Shown: positions 30,020 through 45,482, counted from the stretch's first letter. The stretch: DNA of 64,000 bases from Leptospira adleri (GCF_002811985.1 NZ_NPDU01000007.1:1-64000); one strand, 5' to 3'. The notes: generated by a model not told the origin, from the sequence alone. Made by a program: numbers and translations.

Positions 30020-30037
30020 GTAGGAGTTCCTACATTC
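30020..30037 (+). repeat. Dispersed palindromic repeat unit
   Basis: GTAGGAGTTCCTACATTC, fourth unit; GTAGGA/TCCTAC arms intact around a GT centre. Confidence 0.6.
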
Positions 30038-30282
30038 TTTTTCCAAAAGGGAAACCGAAGTTGGAACCGAAGGAAGTCCTTGGTTCCGGCCTCCGGTAGG
30101 TTTTCCTCCTTCGTACCTTCTTGACGGTAAAGGATTCTCTTCGAATCCTGCATTACAGAGCTCCTAATTCCAGGTTCCAATACCGATTTCGAGGCCGTAC
30201 CGGTTTTCCGGCTATCGGCGATTCAGGCGGGATGCCAGGAACCATCGGACGAGTTCAAATTCGACCAAGGTGTGCTATTAAA

Positions 30283-31442
30283 ATGGAATTTGCCCTTTCC
30301 AGCGAACAGAAAGAATTACGCGATCTCGCGAGAAAATTCGCGAAAGAAGAAATGCGTCCTCGCGCGGAGCATCACGATCATACGGGAGAATATCCCATGG
30401 AAGTTCTCAAAAAAGCCTGGGAAATCGGCTTGATGAACATCCACATTGAACCGCAGTTCAACGGTTCCGGAATGGCGGAATTAGACGACGTTATCATTGG
30501 AGAAGAATTATTCTGGGGATGTTCCGCAATGGCCACCGCCATTCTCGCGAACAACCTCGCACTCGCCCCCGTTCTCCTCGGTGCGAGCGACAAAATCAAA
30601 AAAGAATTCGTTCAGCCTATGACGGAAGAATTCAAACTCGCAGCCTACGCGGTGACGGAACCCGGCGCGGGCTCGGACGTCGCGGCGATTCGCACTTCCG
30701 CAAAAAAGGTCGGAGACGAATACATCATCAACGGTTCTAAGATGTGGATCACAAATGCTGGTTACGCGGACTGGTTTTTTGTTCTTACCAAAACGGATCC
30801 GTCTGCGGGACACAAAGGAATCACCGGCTTTATCGTAGATGCAAAAACTCCCGGAATCATCATGGGAAAGAAAGAAATCAACATGGGTCAGAAATGTTCC
30901 GATACCCGTGGAATCACTTTCGAAGACGTAAAGGTTCCCGCTTGGCAGATGGTCGGCCGCGAAGGCGAAGGTTTTAAAATCGCGATGGGAGCGTTCGATC
31001 ACACTCGCCCCGGAGTTGCGATCGGAGCCGTCGGTGTCGCACGCGCTGCTATGGAACACGCGATTCAATACGCAAACACCCGAAACACTTTCGGACGTCC
31101 TATCATGGACAACCAAGGAATTTCCTTTATGATCGCCGAAATGGCTCGTGATATCGAAGCGGGCCGTCTTCTTTGTTACCAAGCGGCTTGGATGATCGAC
31201 AACAAATTTAGAAATACGTATCAGGCTTCGATCGCGAAGATGTTTTGCGCGGATATGTGTATGAGAGTTTGTACCGACGCGGTTCAGGTTCTCGGAGGGT
31301 ACGGTTTTAATACGGAATATCCCGTCGAAAAACTTATGCGCGACGCAAAGATCTTTCAAATCTACGAAGGAACTTCTCAAATCCAAAGAATGATCGTTTC
31401 CCGTTTTCTCGCGGATGGAAAGGGAATCGAGGGACCGAACTT

Positions 31443-31446
<4 letters not shown>
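30283..31446 (+). CDS. Acyl-CoA dehydrogenase
   Basis: 387 residues from ATG at 30283. The FAD flavoenzyme pattern is complete: [16 protein letters not shown] (first substrate/FAD segment), [35 protein letters not shown], and the catalytic base E362 in YEGTSQIQR. It oxidises acyl-CoA to trans-2-enoyl-CoA and passes electrons to ETF. Length and Glu position fit the short/medium-chain branch. Its stop overlaps the apparent start of trpE, making it the first gene of an unusual five-gene chain that otherwise serves tryptophan synthesis and export/signalling. Confidence 0.95.
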
Positions 31447-33528
<2,082 letters not shown>

Positions 33529-33532
<4 letters not shown>

Positions 33533-35427
33533 AGCTTTTTTTCAGGCTTTTGTCTTACTCCGTACGCTACAAGTACAGATTCTCCTTGGGGATCGTATTT
33601 GCGCTTTTGACGGCGATCTTGAACGCGGTTTCTCTCACGGCATTCATTCCTCTTTTTGATTCCCTGGGCAACGACAAACAAACCAGATTCCAATTGCAGC
33701 TAACGTTGCCGGAACAAAGAATCCTTCTCAAAGAAAAGGTTTTCGGCGACGAATCTCTGGACGGACTTGAAAGAACCAAACTTCTTTTGATTGACATAAA
33801 GGAATGGATCAACGGAAGAACCAAAGGTCTCGAACCTAAGGAAGTCGTATGGGCGATTTGTATCATCGTGATGCCGCTTTATCTTCTAAAATTGATCACG
33901 TATCTTCTATCCGTGTTCTGCATCGCGACCGCCGGTTACAAAGCCGTGCGGGACATTCGTCAGGAATTGTTTGAAAAAAATCAACTCCTTCCTCTTACAT
34001 ACTTCTTCAAAGAAAAAACCGGAATGATGATGAGTAGAATCATCAACGACGTTGAAGTTGTCGCCGCGGTGATTTCGAGCAACTTCAGGGACGCTACGAT
34101 CAACTTCTTTTACGTGATCACTCACTTGATGGTCTTATTGTATTTGAATACGGAGCTGCTCATAGTCGCTTGCCTCACCGTGCCCGTTATCATTCTTCCG
34201 GTGACCTTGTTTACAAGAAAGATCACGAAGTCCACTGTGCGTTCCCAGGAAAAGATGGCGGATCTCAACGCGAATATCCAAGAGATGATTTCCGGAATCA
34301 AGGTGATCCGCGTTTTTAACACGGAGAAGTTCGAGCAGGGAAAATTCGGAAAGATCAACCACAACGTCTATCGCCGAAATTTCAAAGGTCAGTTTTATCT
34401 TCAGATTGCGCCTTCTCTCGTGGAGTTGACTTCTTCGATCGTTGTTCTCGGTTTTTTTGCGGCGGGAGCGAGCCTCATCTACAACGGTCGGTTTACTCAG
34501 GGAGAATTTATGGCGTTTCTCCTAACGTTACTTTTTCTTCTAAGACCTTTGACCCAACTTTCCCAGATGGTCGGAAAGATCACGCAAGCGATCGCTTCCG
34601 GAAAGAGAATTTTCGAAATCATCGATCTGGAAACGGAAGATCACAGCGAAGAAAGTAAAATTTCCGCGCCGCCTCTTGAAAAAGGCATCGAATTCAAAAA
34701 TCTATTCTTCTCTTATCCCGGAACGAACACTGCGGTTCTAAAGGATATCAATCTCAAGGTCAAAAAAGGAGAAACGATCGCGTTGATCGGAGCGAGCGGC
34801 TGCGGGAAATCGACCCTCATGGACTTACTTCCGAGATTTTTCGATCCAACTTCGGGGTCGATCGAATTTGACGGAACGAATATCTGCGATATCAGCCTTG
34901 GGGATCTTCGAAAAAAAATCGGGATCGTAACACAGGATATCTTTTTGTTTCACGGTTCCGTCGCGGACAATATCGCCTACGGAAAACCAGGAGCGACCCG
35001 CAAGGACGTAATCCGGGCCGCAAGGCTTGCGCACGCGCACGACTTTATCAAAAAGATGGACAACGGATACGATAGTATTCTCGGGGTTCGGGGCTTGAAT
35101 CTTTCCGGCGGTCAAAGACAAAGACTCGTGATCGCGCGCGCGCTTTTGCGCGATCCGGAGATTATGATCTTGGACGAGGCGACTTCCGCGTTGGACGTGG
35201 AATCCGAACGTCTTGTAAGCGACGCGCTTCGACGTTTGTATGCGAATCGTACCACCTTCGTGATCGCTCATCGACTTTCCACGATCAAAGACATTCCGAG
35301 AATCATCGTAATGGACAACGGAAAGATCGTGGAAGAGGGAGATCACAATTCCCTATATGAGCAAAATGGAATCTATCGAAAACTTTCCGACAATCAATTT
35401 GCCGGCAATAACGGAGTATTACCATGA
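33529..35427 (+). CDS. ABC exporter half-transporter (MsbA-like)
   Basis: 632 residues. An N-terminal six-helix exporter domain (about 1-345) includes a large inserted periplasmic loop around residues 45-100. The ATPase domain then has GASGCGKST (about 423-431), the Q-loop [24 protein letters not shown] and the switch AHRLS. This is the homodimeric lipid/drug exporter type (MsbA, LmrA). The start overlaps the trpG stop by 4 bp and its own stop overlaps the next start, so it is co-translated with tryptophan genes; the functional reason is unclear. Substrate unknown, lipid or lipopolysaccharide precursor possible. Confidence 0.9.
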
Positions 35428-35837
35428 AAAGGATCGTTTTGATCGTAGACGATAACGACCGCTATGCGAACAACTTAAAAGTTTGGTTTGAGAAAAACGG
35501 ATTTGAAACGGTGCGCGCGGTCGATGCGGCCCAAGGCTGGGAGATCTATTCCCGAGATAAGAATCGATTTCATACGATCGTGACCGACATCACGATGGAA
35601 ACTCAGACTTCCGGTCTTTGGATGATTCGCAGGATTCACAAGGACGGATATCGCGGAAATAAAATCATCGCGACTACGGGTTTCGATTTTCCGGGAGTTA
35701 TGTTTCTTTCCGGTTCCATTCTTCCGAGTTTTGCGGGAATCGGGTGGATGATCCCCAAAGTTCCTCTGAAGGAAGGAAAAGTGGTTTTCCTTCCAACGTC
35801 CTTAAAAAAGAAAATTCCTTACGAATCAGTTCTCTAA
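35424..35837 (+). CDS. Stand-alone response regulator receiver
   Basis: 137 residues, a CheY-type receiver only. Conserved residues are the acidic pair D9/D10, phospho-acceptor D55 in VTDITME, T84/T85 in IIATTG, and K112 in MIPKVP. No output domain. It must act by protein contact with a partner that is not identifiable here. Its ATG overlaps the ABC exporter stop (ATGA). The 3' end overlaps the convergent HEAT gene by 12 bp. No histidine kinase is nearby. Confidence 0.88.
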   Translation: MKRIVLIVDDNDRYANNLKVWFEKNGFETVRAVDAAQGWEIYSRDKNRFHTIVTDITMETQTSGLWMIRRIHKDGYRGNKIIATTGFDFPGVMFLSGSILPSFAGIGWMIPKVPLKEGKVVFLPTSLKKKIPYESVL

Positions 35838-37238
35838 AGGAGGACCGTTTTCCGGCGACTGATCCGTGTTAGACGGATTCACCGGGTCGGTTTCTTCCAT
35901 ATCCGAAGCGGGAGTGAACGAAGCGGGTTTTCTTTTGTATCTCTTCCCTTTTTTCTCTTTTGGAGGAGCGAGAATGGTTCTGATTTTTAGATACGGACCG
36001 AACACCCAGGACTGAACCGTTTCGTAGTAACTTTCCGGATTTTTCGATTCCAAAAGAAGAAGGTAATAATGATCTTCCACGAACTTATCGCCGGTTTTTT
36101 GAATAAATCTTCGATCGCTTTTTTTCAGGATTTTTCCGACTTCGCCTAACGTAAGAGAACGAAGTTTGCGAGAAGTCGGATACGGATTTTCCTGAGCGTA
36201 ACCGCCTTCCACTTGAACCGTTCCGAATTGATAGAACGCCTTACGAAGATAGAGTTGGGCCAAAATTCTTTGATTCAATTCTTCCGAAGTGGAACTTTCC
36301 AAAATTCGAATAAAGGAAAACGTTCCATAGAGGCTTGTGTTTTGTCCGATCGCCTCCACTATATTTTTTACCAATTCGGGTTTTGTTTCCAATGTTTGTT
36401 CCAAAATTCTCAAAGAAGCTCTGGTCTTATGAATTCCCAAGGCTTCGATCGCGGTTTTTTGCAACTCCGGATCTTCCGAGTCCAAATACGTTTTGAATAA
36501 TTTCAGATCGTCGTTTACTTGAAAAGCGGCAAGACCCAAAAGAGAAGCCTTCACGATTTCGGTTCTTGTGGAACGGATTCCTTGGCGGATGAGTGCGTCT
36601 CTCGCGGAGGGATCCTTGGTTTTTCCCATTCCCCTCCAGGAAGAGAATTGGATATCCGGATCGTTGGATTTGATCCCTCTAAAAAAATAATCCAGAGAAG
36701 AAGGGGAGCCGATATCGGCTAACGCCTTGTAGGCGGCCTGTCGAACCGCTTCACCGTCCCTTTCGATTACGTGGTGCAAGGTTTTTACGCCGCCTCGTCC
36801 CATTCTTCCTAACGCTAAAACCGCAGCCGCCCGTACTCTCGGGATCGGGTGCGTGAGAGCCATACGATCCAAAGTCTTATAACGTTTTTCGGTTTCCGCG
36901 CGAAATATGATAAGAATCCCTTTTTTCAAAGAAAGGTCGTAGTCGATTTCCTGTCTTTCCTTCGGAGTCAGGTCCTTCCTTTTTCTCCGTTCGTAAGAAG
37001 AAACACCGTCGGATTCTTCCGTAAGATTTCTCGGATCGTCTACGTTGATTCCGTTGGGATTATTTCCTTCGGAAGCATCGCCGGGCTGAGTCGCCGAATC
37101 GTCGGGCGCGTCGACCGTTTGAGGAAGTTTAAATTCTTCCCGAATACGACCTCCGGATTCCGCGTTCGCTACGGAACTCAAAACGCCGAACACTAAAAGA
37201 CTGAAAAAATACTTTTGAAGTTTAGAATATAAGGACAT
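35826..37238 (-). CDS. Exported HEAT-repeat protein
   Basis: 470 residues. Signal peptide ending near VANAES; the start has AAAGG seven bases upstream. An acidic/Pro linker (30-90) leads to tandem HEAT-like repeats from about 120 to 290 ([52 protein letters not shown]). A C-terminal globular part and a basic Lys/Arg patch (KGKRYKRKP) follow near 440. HEAT arrays are protein-binding scaffolds; the signal places it in the periplasm or envelope. Partner unknown. Confidence 0.8.
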   Translation of the reverse strand: MSLYSKLQKYFFSLLVFGVLSSVANAESGGRIREEFKLPQTVDAPDDSATQPGDASEGNNPNGINVDDPRNLTEESDGVSSYERRKRKDLTPKERQEIDYDLSLKKGILIIFRAETEKRYKTLDRMALTHPIPRVRAAAVLALGRMGRGGVKTLHHVIERDGEAVRQAAYKALADIGSPSSLDYFFRGIKSNDPDIQFSSWRGMGKTKDPSARDALIRQGIRSTRTEIVKASLLGLAAFQVNDDLKLFKTYLDSEDPELQKTAIEALGIHKTRASLRILEQTLETKPELVKNIVEAIGQNTSLYGTFSFIRILESSTSEELNQRILAQLYLRKAFYQFGTVQVEGGYAQENPYPTSRKLRSLTLGEVGKILKKSDRRFIQKTGDKFVEDHYYLLLLESKNPESYYETVQSWVFGPYLKIRTILAPPKEKKGKRYKRKPASFTPASDMEETDPVNPSNTDQSPENGPPLEN

Positions 37239-37325
37239 CGGGTACCTTTGAATGGTAAAATTTTTGCTAAGATGCTATTTATAAGTTCGTCCGATTTTTC
37301 AGCTTTTTTCTATTTTTTTCCATGA

Positions 37326-37356
37326 CAAGCATGATTTCCGAGGACCGGAATGCTTG
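37326..37356. other. Hairpin between the HEAT gene and hflX
   Basis: CAAGCA and TGCTTG, with inner TTCCG/CGGAA, pair into an 11-bp interrupted stem (4-nt bulge TGAT on the left, AGGAC loop). It lies 50 bases before the proposed hflX start, so it could be in its leader, or in the promoter region of the divergent gene. Confidence 0.35.
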
Positions 37357-37405
37357 ACGGAAGACGAGGAACCTGTTAAGTTTTAGCTATTGGGAGAATT
37401 TCTTT

Positions 37406-39505
<2,100 letters not shown>

Positions 39506-39508
39506 ATT

Positions 39509-39832
39509 TTATCGCTCCGGATAAAGTTTCCCTTCTCTATATTTCAGTCGGACTTTCTCGCTTGTTTGAAGCTCATCGACTCGATACTTCCCTCTTAACA
39601 CAATTTCGATTCTTCCTCTTTGGGGAATCGAACCTTCGTATTTCAGATACGCCCTTCTATGAGAACGTTTTTTTTCAAATTCTACAACGTGACCCTTTAG
39701 AAAATCATCCAAATTCTCCTGGGAAGAACCGTACGTCAAAAGTTCTTGTTCTTCGCCCGAATCCAGGAATAAGTCCAGATGTTCCCCATTCTCCTCAAAA
39801 TGCAAAGACAAAGTAAAGTCTTTCCAATTCAT
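39509..39832 (-). CDS. 107-residue protein, possibly related to LigD 3'-phosphoesterase-like domains
   Basis: A small soluble protein between hom (11 bp upstream) and the STAS gene (13 bp downstream). The segments [18 protein letters not shown] and [20 protein letters not shown] recall a small family with H-x-D-LxLE and AYLDYEGPVSxGRG patterns, distantly like the LigD N-terminal phosphoesterase fold. The match is from memory and weak. The metal-binding histidines needed for phosphoesterase action are not clearly all present, so it may be a non-catalytic relative. Confidence 0.45.
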   Translation of the reverse strand: MNWKDFTLSLHFEENGEHLDLFLDSGEEQELLTYGSSQENLDDFLKGHVVEFEKKRSHRRAYLKYEGSIPQRGRIEIVLRGKYRVDELQTSEKVRLKYREGKLYPER

Positions 39833-39843
39833 CCGGAGAATTT

Positions 39844-41133
39844 TTAGAGTTTATCCTCTAATCGAATCGCGACCGAAGCGTGGCGGATCAAAGAAAGCCC
39901 GTCTATGATCTTCAATGATTTCTTTATATTCTCTTCGGTAGCCGGATGCGTAATCACGACAACTTCGACCGGTTCCTTTTCCGTTTCGTTCTGTCTTACT
40001 GAAGAGATGGAAACTCCGTGATCTCCCAAAACCTTAGAGATTTCGGAAAGAACTCCCGGAAGATCTACGGTCGTAAACCGGAGATAGTATCGCACCAAGG
40101 AACCGTTCGCTTCGGAGACGCTTGCCGGAGGAAATAAGTTTTTCTCCGGAGCCAAACCTTTGTTTTTTCTCGCTCCGTAATAGAGAATATCCGAAACAAC
40201 CGAGGAAGCGGTCGGTAAAGAACCGGCGCCCTTTCCTACGAACATTCCAGGACCTGCATATGCGGTTTGATAGTAGATCGCGTTCATCTCGTTCATGATA
40301 TTAGCGAACGGATGTTTCACCGGAATCATCACGGGTTGAACTCTTGCTTCCAATTGATCCGAAATTTTTCGAACCAAGCCGAGAAGTTTGATTCTATAAC
40401 CGAGCTCGCCTGCAAATTGAATGTCCAACCTGCTAATCTTTGTTATACCTTCGATTTGGACGCTCTGTAAAGGAATTTTTTGCGAGAACGCTAAACTTCC
40501 TAATATACTAATTTTATGAGCCGTATCGATTCCTTCGACATCGAAGGTCGGATCTTTTTCAGCAAAACCTAATTCCTGCGCGATTCGAAGCGCTTCCGAA
40601 TAATCGAGGTGTTCCAATTCCATTTTGGAAAGAATAAAATTCGTTGTGCCGTTTAAGATTCCGTAAAGGGAAAGAAAAGAATCCGAGCCGAGTCCGGTTT
40701 TGATGGAACGGATCACCGGGATCGCTCCTGCGACGGAGGCTTCCATTCCGATTTCCAAACCCTTTTCCCGTGCAAGGGAGAAAAGTTCTTCTCCTCTTTG
40801 AGATAGGAGCGCCTTGTTTGCTGTGATAACGGTTTTTCCGTTTTTCAAAGATTCGCTTACGATCGTATAAGCGACGTCGGTTCCGCCAACGAGTTCCAAA
40901 ACCATATCGATCTCAGGATCGGAAATGATTTTATGAAAGTCGGATTCTAATTTGCAATTTGGGAAGTTGAGTAATTCTTTTTTGATTTTATCGGGAGTTC
41001 TGGTGGAGACCGAGGAAAGAATCAGATCCAGACCGTATTTCTCGCGATACGCGGCGCTTTCTTTTTTGAGAATTTCGAGAACCCCGGACCCGACGGTTCC
41101 GGCACCAATCAATCCGATTCGAATGCGTTCCAT
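39844..41133 (-). CDS. hom: Homoserine dehydrogenase
   Basis: 429 residues, the normal length for the monofunctional enzyme with ACT domain. [16 protein letters not shown] is the NAD(P) fold, NKALLSQRG carries the catalytic region, [11 protein letters not shown] and [18 protein letters not shown] the substrate site, and the last 80 residues ([20 protein letters not shown]) are the ACT regulatory domain, which usually binds threonine. It reduces aspartate semialdehyde to homoserine for Thr and Met synthesis. First gene of a three-gene operon with the 107-residue protein and STAS. Confidence 0.95.
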   Translation of the reverse strand: MERIRIGLIGAGTVGSGVLEILKKESAAYREKYGLDLILSSVSTRTPDKIKKELLNFPNCKLESDFHKIISDPEIDMVLELVGGTDVAYTIVSESLKNGKTVITANKALLSQRGEELFSLAREKGLEIGMEASVAGAIPVIRSIKTGLGSDSFLSLYGILNGTTNFILSKMELEHLDYSEALRIAQELGFAEKDPTFDVEGIDTAHKISILGSLAFSQKIPLQSVQIEGITKISRLDIQFAGELGYRIKLLGLVRKISDQLEARVQPVMIPVKHPFANIMNEMNAIYYQTAYAGPGMFVGKGAGSLPTASSVVSDILYYGARKNKGLAPEKNLFPPASVSEANGSLVRYYLRFTTVDLPGVLSEISKVLGDHGVSISSVRQNETEKEPVEVVVITHPATEENIKKSLKIIDGLSLIRHASVAIRLEDKL

Positions 41134-41269
41134 GGATTACCATCTTCGAAATTTGCGGGGAAGATTCACTCAATTTTCATTCGAAAAGGGATCGTTCCGG
41201 GAAGGATTGAAATTTTAATTTACAACATTTCATTTCTCTGGTACGAATCAAAGATAAGTTTTTAAATCC

Positions 41270-41912
<643 letters not shown>

Positions 41913-42056
41913 GCTCCTCGGTCGAAATCCGAAAGGGGCAGATCATCTCTTTCGGAAAACTTTTTTCCGTATTCCATGCCACTTTTCAAACTTCGATAAA
42001 ATTCTTCCTCTTCAAAGAAACAATTTAAAAAGAATCCAGAACGATAGGACTTCCTC

Positions 42057-43319
42057 ATGATAAAAAAAATTTCCGGTAGAATCGTAACACACGAACAAGA
42101 TTTTCATGGGACGGTCGAATGGGATTCTTCCAGCGGATTGATCCGTTCCGTTCTTGTGGGATTGGACGTAGACAAAGAGGAAACAAAGGAAGAAGTTTGG
42201 TATGATCCGAACGAAACCGTGATTTTTCCCGGTTTCGGCGATATTCATATTCACGCAAGGGAAGACGAGAGCGGAAAACATACTTATAAAGAGGATTTTC
42301 TTTCCGCGAGCGCGGCCGCCATCAACGGAGGAGTGATTCATGTCGCCGATATGCCGAACAATCCGGTTCCTCCGGTCGACGAGGAAAGTTATTTAAAAAA
42401 AAGAAAACTCGCGGACAAATCTCCGATTCACATAACGTTGTACGCCGGAATCGGGCCGAACACGAAGCCGTTAAAACGGTCCGTTCCTTATAAGGTTTTT
42501 ATGGGTCCGAGCATCGGAGAACTTTTCTTTCATAACAACCAAGCCTTGGAAGAAACGATCCGCAATTATGAAGGCGAGAATATCAGCTTTCATTGTGAGG
42601 ATCCTGAAATTTTGGAAAAACATCAGGACGAAATTTTACACGAAGATCGTCGTCCGGCGGAAGCCGAAACCATGGCGACCGACTTTGCCTTGTATCTGAT
42701 CGAAAAATACAAACTCAGAGGAAAACTCTGTCATTATTCGACTGGAGACGGTTTGGAAAAAATCAAAGCCGCAAAGAAGAAGGGATTGAAGCTCACGTGC
42801 GAAGTGACCCCGACTCATTTATTCTTCGACAAATCGATGTTAACCGAAGAGAATCGGAATTGGTTCCAGATGAATCCTCCTCTTAGAGGAAAAGAAGATC
42901 GTGAGAGAATGTTGGAAGGCGTTAAAGAAGGTTGGATCGACTATTTGGCGACCGATCACGCGCCCCACAGTATCGAGGAAAAACAAAAGGGAACGAGCGG
43001 GATTTCCCAATTGGATACATATTCACTTTTTGTAACATGGTTGATTCTAAAAGCGGGAGTCGATTTAAAAACGATCGCCAAGATCTGCGCCAAGAATCCG
43101 GGAGATTTTGTAAACGAATATCTCCCGGAAAAATACGGAAAAGGATTCGGAAAAATCGAAACCGGTTATGCCGCCAATTTTACCGTTCTGAATTTGAAAA
43201 AGCCGAAGACCTTTGAGAAAAAAGAAATCAAAAGTAAATCGGGATGGTCTCCGTTTGAAAACTTTACGTTTCCCGGTTCGATTGAAGCGGTTTATTTTAT
43301 GGGAAGTTCCATTCGATAA
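42057..43319 (+). CDS. Dihydroorotase-family amidohydrolase
   Basis: 420 residues with the full binuclear metal set: H64/H66 in DIHIHARED, probable carboxylated K146 in YKVFMGPS, H179 in SFHCEDPE, a His in CEVTPTHLFF, and the catalytic Asp in ATDHAPHS. This is the class I dihydroorotase pattern, interconverting carbamoyl-aspartate and dihydroorotate in pyrimidine synthesis. GPNTKPL is unusual, and no other pyr gene is nearby, so an allantoinase- or dihydropyrimidinase-like substrate cannot be excluded. Cytoplasmic. Confidence 0.85.
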   Translation: MIKKISGRIVTHEQDFHGTVEWDSSSGLIRSVLVGLDVDKEETKEEVWYDPNETVIFPGFGDIHIHAREDESGKHTYKEDFLSASAAAINGGVIHVADMPNNPVPPVDEESYLKKRKLADKSPIHITLYAGIGPNTKPLKRSVPYKVFMGPSIGELFFHNNQALEETIRNYEGENISFHCEDPEILEKHQDEILHEDRRPAEAETMATDFALYLIEKYKLRGKLCHYSTGDGLEKIKAAKKKGLKLTCEVTPTHLFFDKSMLTEENRNWFQMNPPLRGKEDRERMLEGVKEGWIDYLATDHAPHSIEEKQKGTSGISQLDTYSLFVTWLILKAGVDLKTIAKICAKNPGDFVNEYLPEKYGKGFGKIETGYAANFTVLNLKKPKTFEKKEIKSKSGWSPFENFTFPGSIEAVYFMGSSIR

Positions 43320-43430
43320 ATCAAAAATTGTTTTTCCGTCGGAATTCCGACAAAATGCGAGAAGAAGAATTTTTCTTGGCAGAATGCAATTTCTGTGATA
43401 GAGACAAATCTCTCAATTCGTTCCCGCGGA

Positions 43431-43475
43431 CCCGCCTCCACCACCCTAACTCGGGCGGGGCGCGCGACTTTTACG
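43431..43475 (-). repeat. GC-rich dispersed repeat, copy 1
   Basis: Read on the minus strand this begins CCGTAAAAGTCGCGCGCCCC, runs through a GGGTGGTGGAGG segment and ends in GCGGG. It aligns along its length with the plus-strand copy at 59403-59449. It is markedly richer in GC than the flanks and lies in a 240-bp gap between convergent genes. Confidence 0.55.
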
Positions 43476-43560
43476 GAGGACTGTCGTAGTTACGACGGGT
43501 TTTGTCCAGTTCTCTTTTTTAAAGTTTCCTTTCCTTTTTTTCTTAAAAACTTCCGCTGAA

Positions 43561-44301
43561 TCAGCTCCAATGACGAAGAAGCATCGCTTTTTGAAAGCCG
43601 AGTTTTTCGTAGATCCCTTTTCCCATTTCCGTTGCATGTAAAATTATAATTCCGGAAAATTCTTTTCTAAGTTCTTCCAAGATACTTTGAACCAAAATGG
43701 ACGCGTAACCGAATCCTCTCTGCGCCGATTCTGTCGTGATCGAATAAAGTCCGAAGGATTTTCCGTTGAAGAACGTCATTCCCGTTGTAACCATCGTTTG
43801 ATCTATAAAACCTCCGAAGATACGAAAGGAATCCCGATTCAGCAATTTTAGATATAAATTTTCGCGATCGTCCGATCCAAAGGAAACGTTTACGATTTTA
43901 AGCCAGGTTCTTAATTCTTCATCGCTTTCTATTTTTCTAATATTATAATTATCAACTATAGAATTTTTGGAGGAAAAAAACGGATCTCCCGATAAATACA
44001 TCCCCCATTGTTTGTTGCAGTCCTCGTATCCGAGTTCCTCAAGAACGGTTTCATGATCGCGGGAATCCAAGAAATCGAGCACAGCCGATCGATAACCTTC
44101 TTCTCTCAGCGTTTGAATTTCCTCTTTTAAAGAAGCGGAAGAAAGAGTCTCTTTTAAAACGATTCTTGTAAACCAATCCGAATCCGCGTTGGAATAAAAA
44201 ACAAAATTTTTACGATCCAAAATCGGGGACCCGATCAGATCGGAAAGAACACGGTGTAAATCCGTATAATTTTTCGTAATTTCGAAAAGGTCCGAATTCA
44301 T
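43561..44301 (-). CDS. GNAT-family N-acetyltransferase
   Basis: 246 residues. The C-terminal half is a GNAT domain. Motif A (about 185-210) is SFGLYSITTESAQRGFGYAS, with the QRGFGYA acetyl-CoA loop, and ATEMGKGIYEKLGFQ near the end is motif B. The N-terminal 110 residues are unlike GNAT and may bind substrate. Last gene of the cutA-patatin-GNAT operon, starting 2 bp after the patatin stop. Substrate unknown. Confidence 0.82.
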   Translation of the reverse strand: MNSDLFEITKNYTDLHRVLSDLIGSPILDRKNFVFYSNADSDWFTRIVLKETLSSASLKEEIQTLREEGYRSAVLDFLDSRDHETVLEELGYEDCNKQWGMYLSGDPFFSSKNSIVDNYNIRKIESDEELRTWLKIVNVSFGSDDRENLYLKLLNRDSFRIFGGFIDQTMVTTGMTFFNGKSFGLYSITTESAQRGFGYASILVQSILEELRKEFSGIIILHATEMGKGIYEKLGFQKAMLLRHWS

Positions 44302-44303
44302 AA

Positions 44304-45140
44304 TTACGCGGGTGATAGAATTTTTTTCTTCCAGTGATGAGCGTTCTTTCTTCCTTCTTCCAGCGCTTCCTTTCCGTGTTTGAGTTGGTTCGCGTCGATG
44401 TAAGGAGTTACGGTTTCGATTCTAAGAATCTGTTTTTTATACTGCTTGGCCAGCATTTCCTTTAGTTCTCTGGTTTCGTTCTCAATGATTTGAACTGAAG
44501 AATGAAACGCGCGGATCATCGCTCTTTCCGAATGTCCTTTTTTTGTGCGAACGCTATGTACGACGATTTTACGGATCGATTTATCTAGGATCAATTCTTT
44601 GATCGGTTCCTGATCGGCGACTCCTCCGTCTATGAATTCTTCTTCGCCTAACTTTTGTATTTCGAACAAAAAAGGAAACGTCATCGAAGCGAGAATTTGA
44701 TCGATCAGATCTCCTTTGGTTTTGAGTTCCCGAATCTGCTTCGTGATGTTTGAAACCGAAACTCCCATCGGAATCGGAAGGTCTTCGATCTTCTTGTGAC
44801 CTAAATGCGGTTTTAATAATTCTTTGATTTTTTTTCCGGAAAGAATTCCAGAATAATTTTTAAGACCTTTTCGAATGGGCTTTACAAAATTTGTGATCAG
44901 ATTCCCTTCCCAGAAATCTTTTTTCTTTAAGTTTAGAATCAAGTTCGTCATTTCCTCGGAGGGAACGCCCGCGGCGACTAACGAACCGATCAAGGCCCCA
45001 GAGCTGCAACCGGTGATCTTTGAAGGATGAAATCCTATTTCGGACAAACCCTTTGCAAAACCTGCGTGGGCGTAAAAACCGAAAAAAGCGGAGTTAAAGG
45101 TGAGGGCGGTAAATTTTTGTTTAACGTGTATCTGAATCAT
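44304..45140 (-). CDS. Patatin-like phospholipase with atypical oxyanion loop
   Basis: 278 residues. The nucleophile elbow is GCSSG (44-48, S46) and the dyad Asp is in DGGVADQEP (about 167-175). The normal glycine-rich GGGxRG oxyanion loop before the first helix is replaced by FFGFYAHAG (19-27). The basic C-terminal part is helical. Family members hydrolyse acyl esters of membrane lipids. The changed loop may mean altered activity. Lies between cutA (21 bp) and a GNAT gene (2 bp). Confidence 0.82.
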   Translation of the reverse strand: MIQIHVKQKFTALTFNSAFFGFYAHAGFAKGLSEIGFHPSKITGCSSGALIGSLVAAGVPSEEMTNLILNLKKKDFWEGNLITNFVKPIRKGLKNYSGILSGKKIKELLKPHLGHKKIEDLPIPMGVSVSNITKQIRELKTKGDLIDQILASMTFPFLFEIQKLGEEEFIDGGVADQEPIKELILDKSIRKIVVHSVRTKKGHSERAMIRAFHSSVQIIENETRELKEMLAKQYKKQILRIETVTPYIDANQLKHGKEALEEGRKNAHHWKKKILSPA

Positions 45141-45161
45141 ATTATTTTTATTTAATGTATT

Positions 45162-45482
45162 TTATTCCGGAATGATTTCTCCGAACATCCAGTTGAAATA
45201 ATCCTTATTTCCTTCCAATAAGGGAAGGCTAACCACGCAGGGGACCGAGTAACTGTGAAGAGATTTGACTCTCAGAGTCAGTTCGGTCATCAGTTCGCTT
45301 TTGGTCTTTACGATTAGGACTGCTTCGTTGTCTACGACCAACTTTTTTTCCCAGTGATAAATTGACTTCATCTTTGGAAGAATGTTCGCACAGGCAGCCA
45401 GTCTTTCTTCCACAAGAGTTTTCCCTATCTTCAGGGCTTCTTTTTCATTCTTCGCGGTAATATATACGAGCCTTGGTTCCAT
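45162..45482 (-). CDS. cutA: CutA-type divalent cation tolerance protein
   Basis: 106 residues, the usual CutA1 size. Key segments are YITAKNEKEALKIGKTLVEERLAACANILP (cited by its ERLAACANILP core), SIYHWEKKLVVDNEAVLIVKT, and HSYSVPCVVSLPL near the end. CutA1 forms a very stable trimer and is linked to copper tolerance, though its biochemical role is unsettled. First gene of the operon. Confidence 0.93.
   Translation of the reverse strand: MEPRLVYITAKNEKEALKIGKTLVEERLAACANILPKMKSIYHWEKKLVVDNEAVLIVKTKSELMTELTLRVKSLHSYSVPCVVSLPLLEGNKDYFNWMFGEIIPE

Larger units (their letters stand above)
29794..30282. other. Gene-free stretch with four palindromic repeat units
   Basis: About 490 bases before the acyl-CoA dehydrogenase gene. 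Four units of the GTAGGAGTTCCTACATT family lie here, all in the same orientation and spaced by about 50-65 bp. The last 160 bases are open in the frame of the next gene, but their translation does not resemble the enzyme. Confidence 0.55.

Noticed and set aside
29851..30037. Four regularly spaced repeats considered as a CRISPR array
   Set aside because: Units are short, palindromic, imperfect and also found singly elsewhere; no cas gene is present.
30121..30282. 54-codon in-frame extension of the acyl-CoA dehydrogenase
   Set aside because: Not dehydrogenase-like, lies next to repeats, and the ATG at 30283 gives the normal N-terminus.
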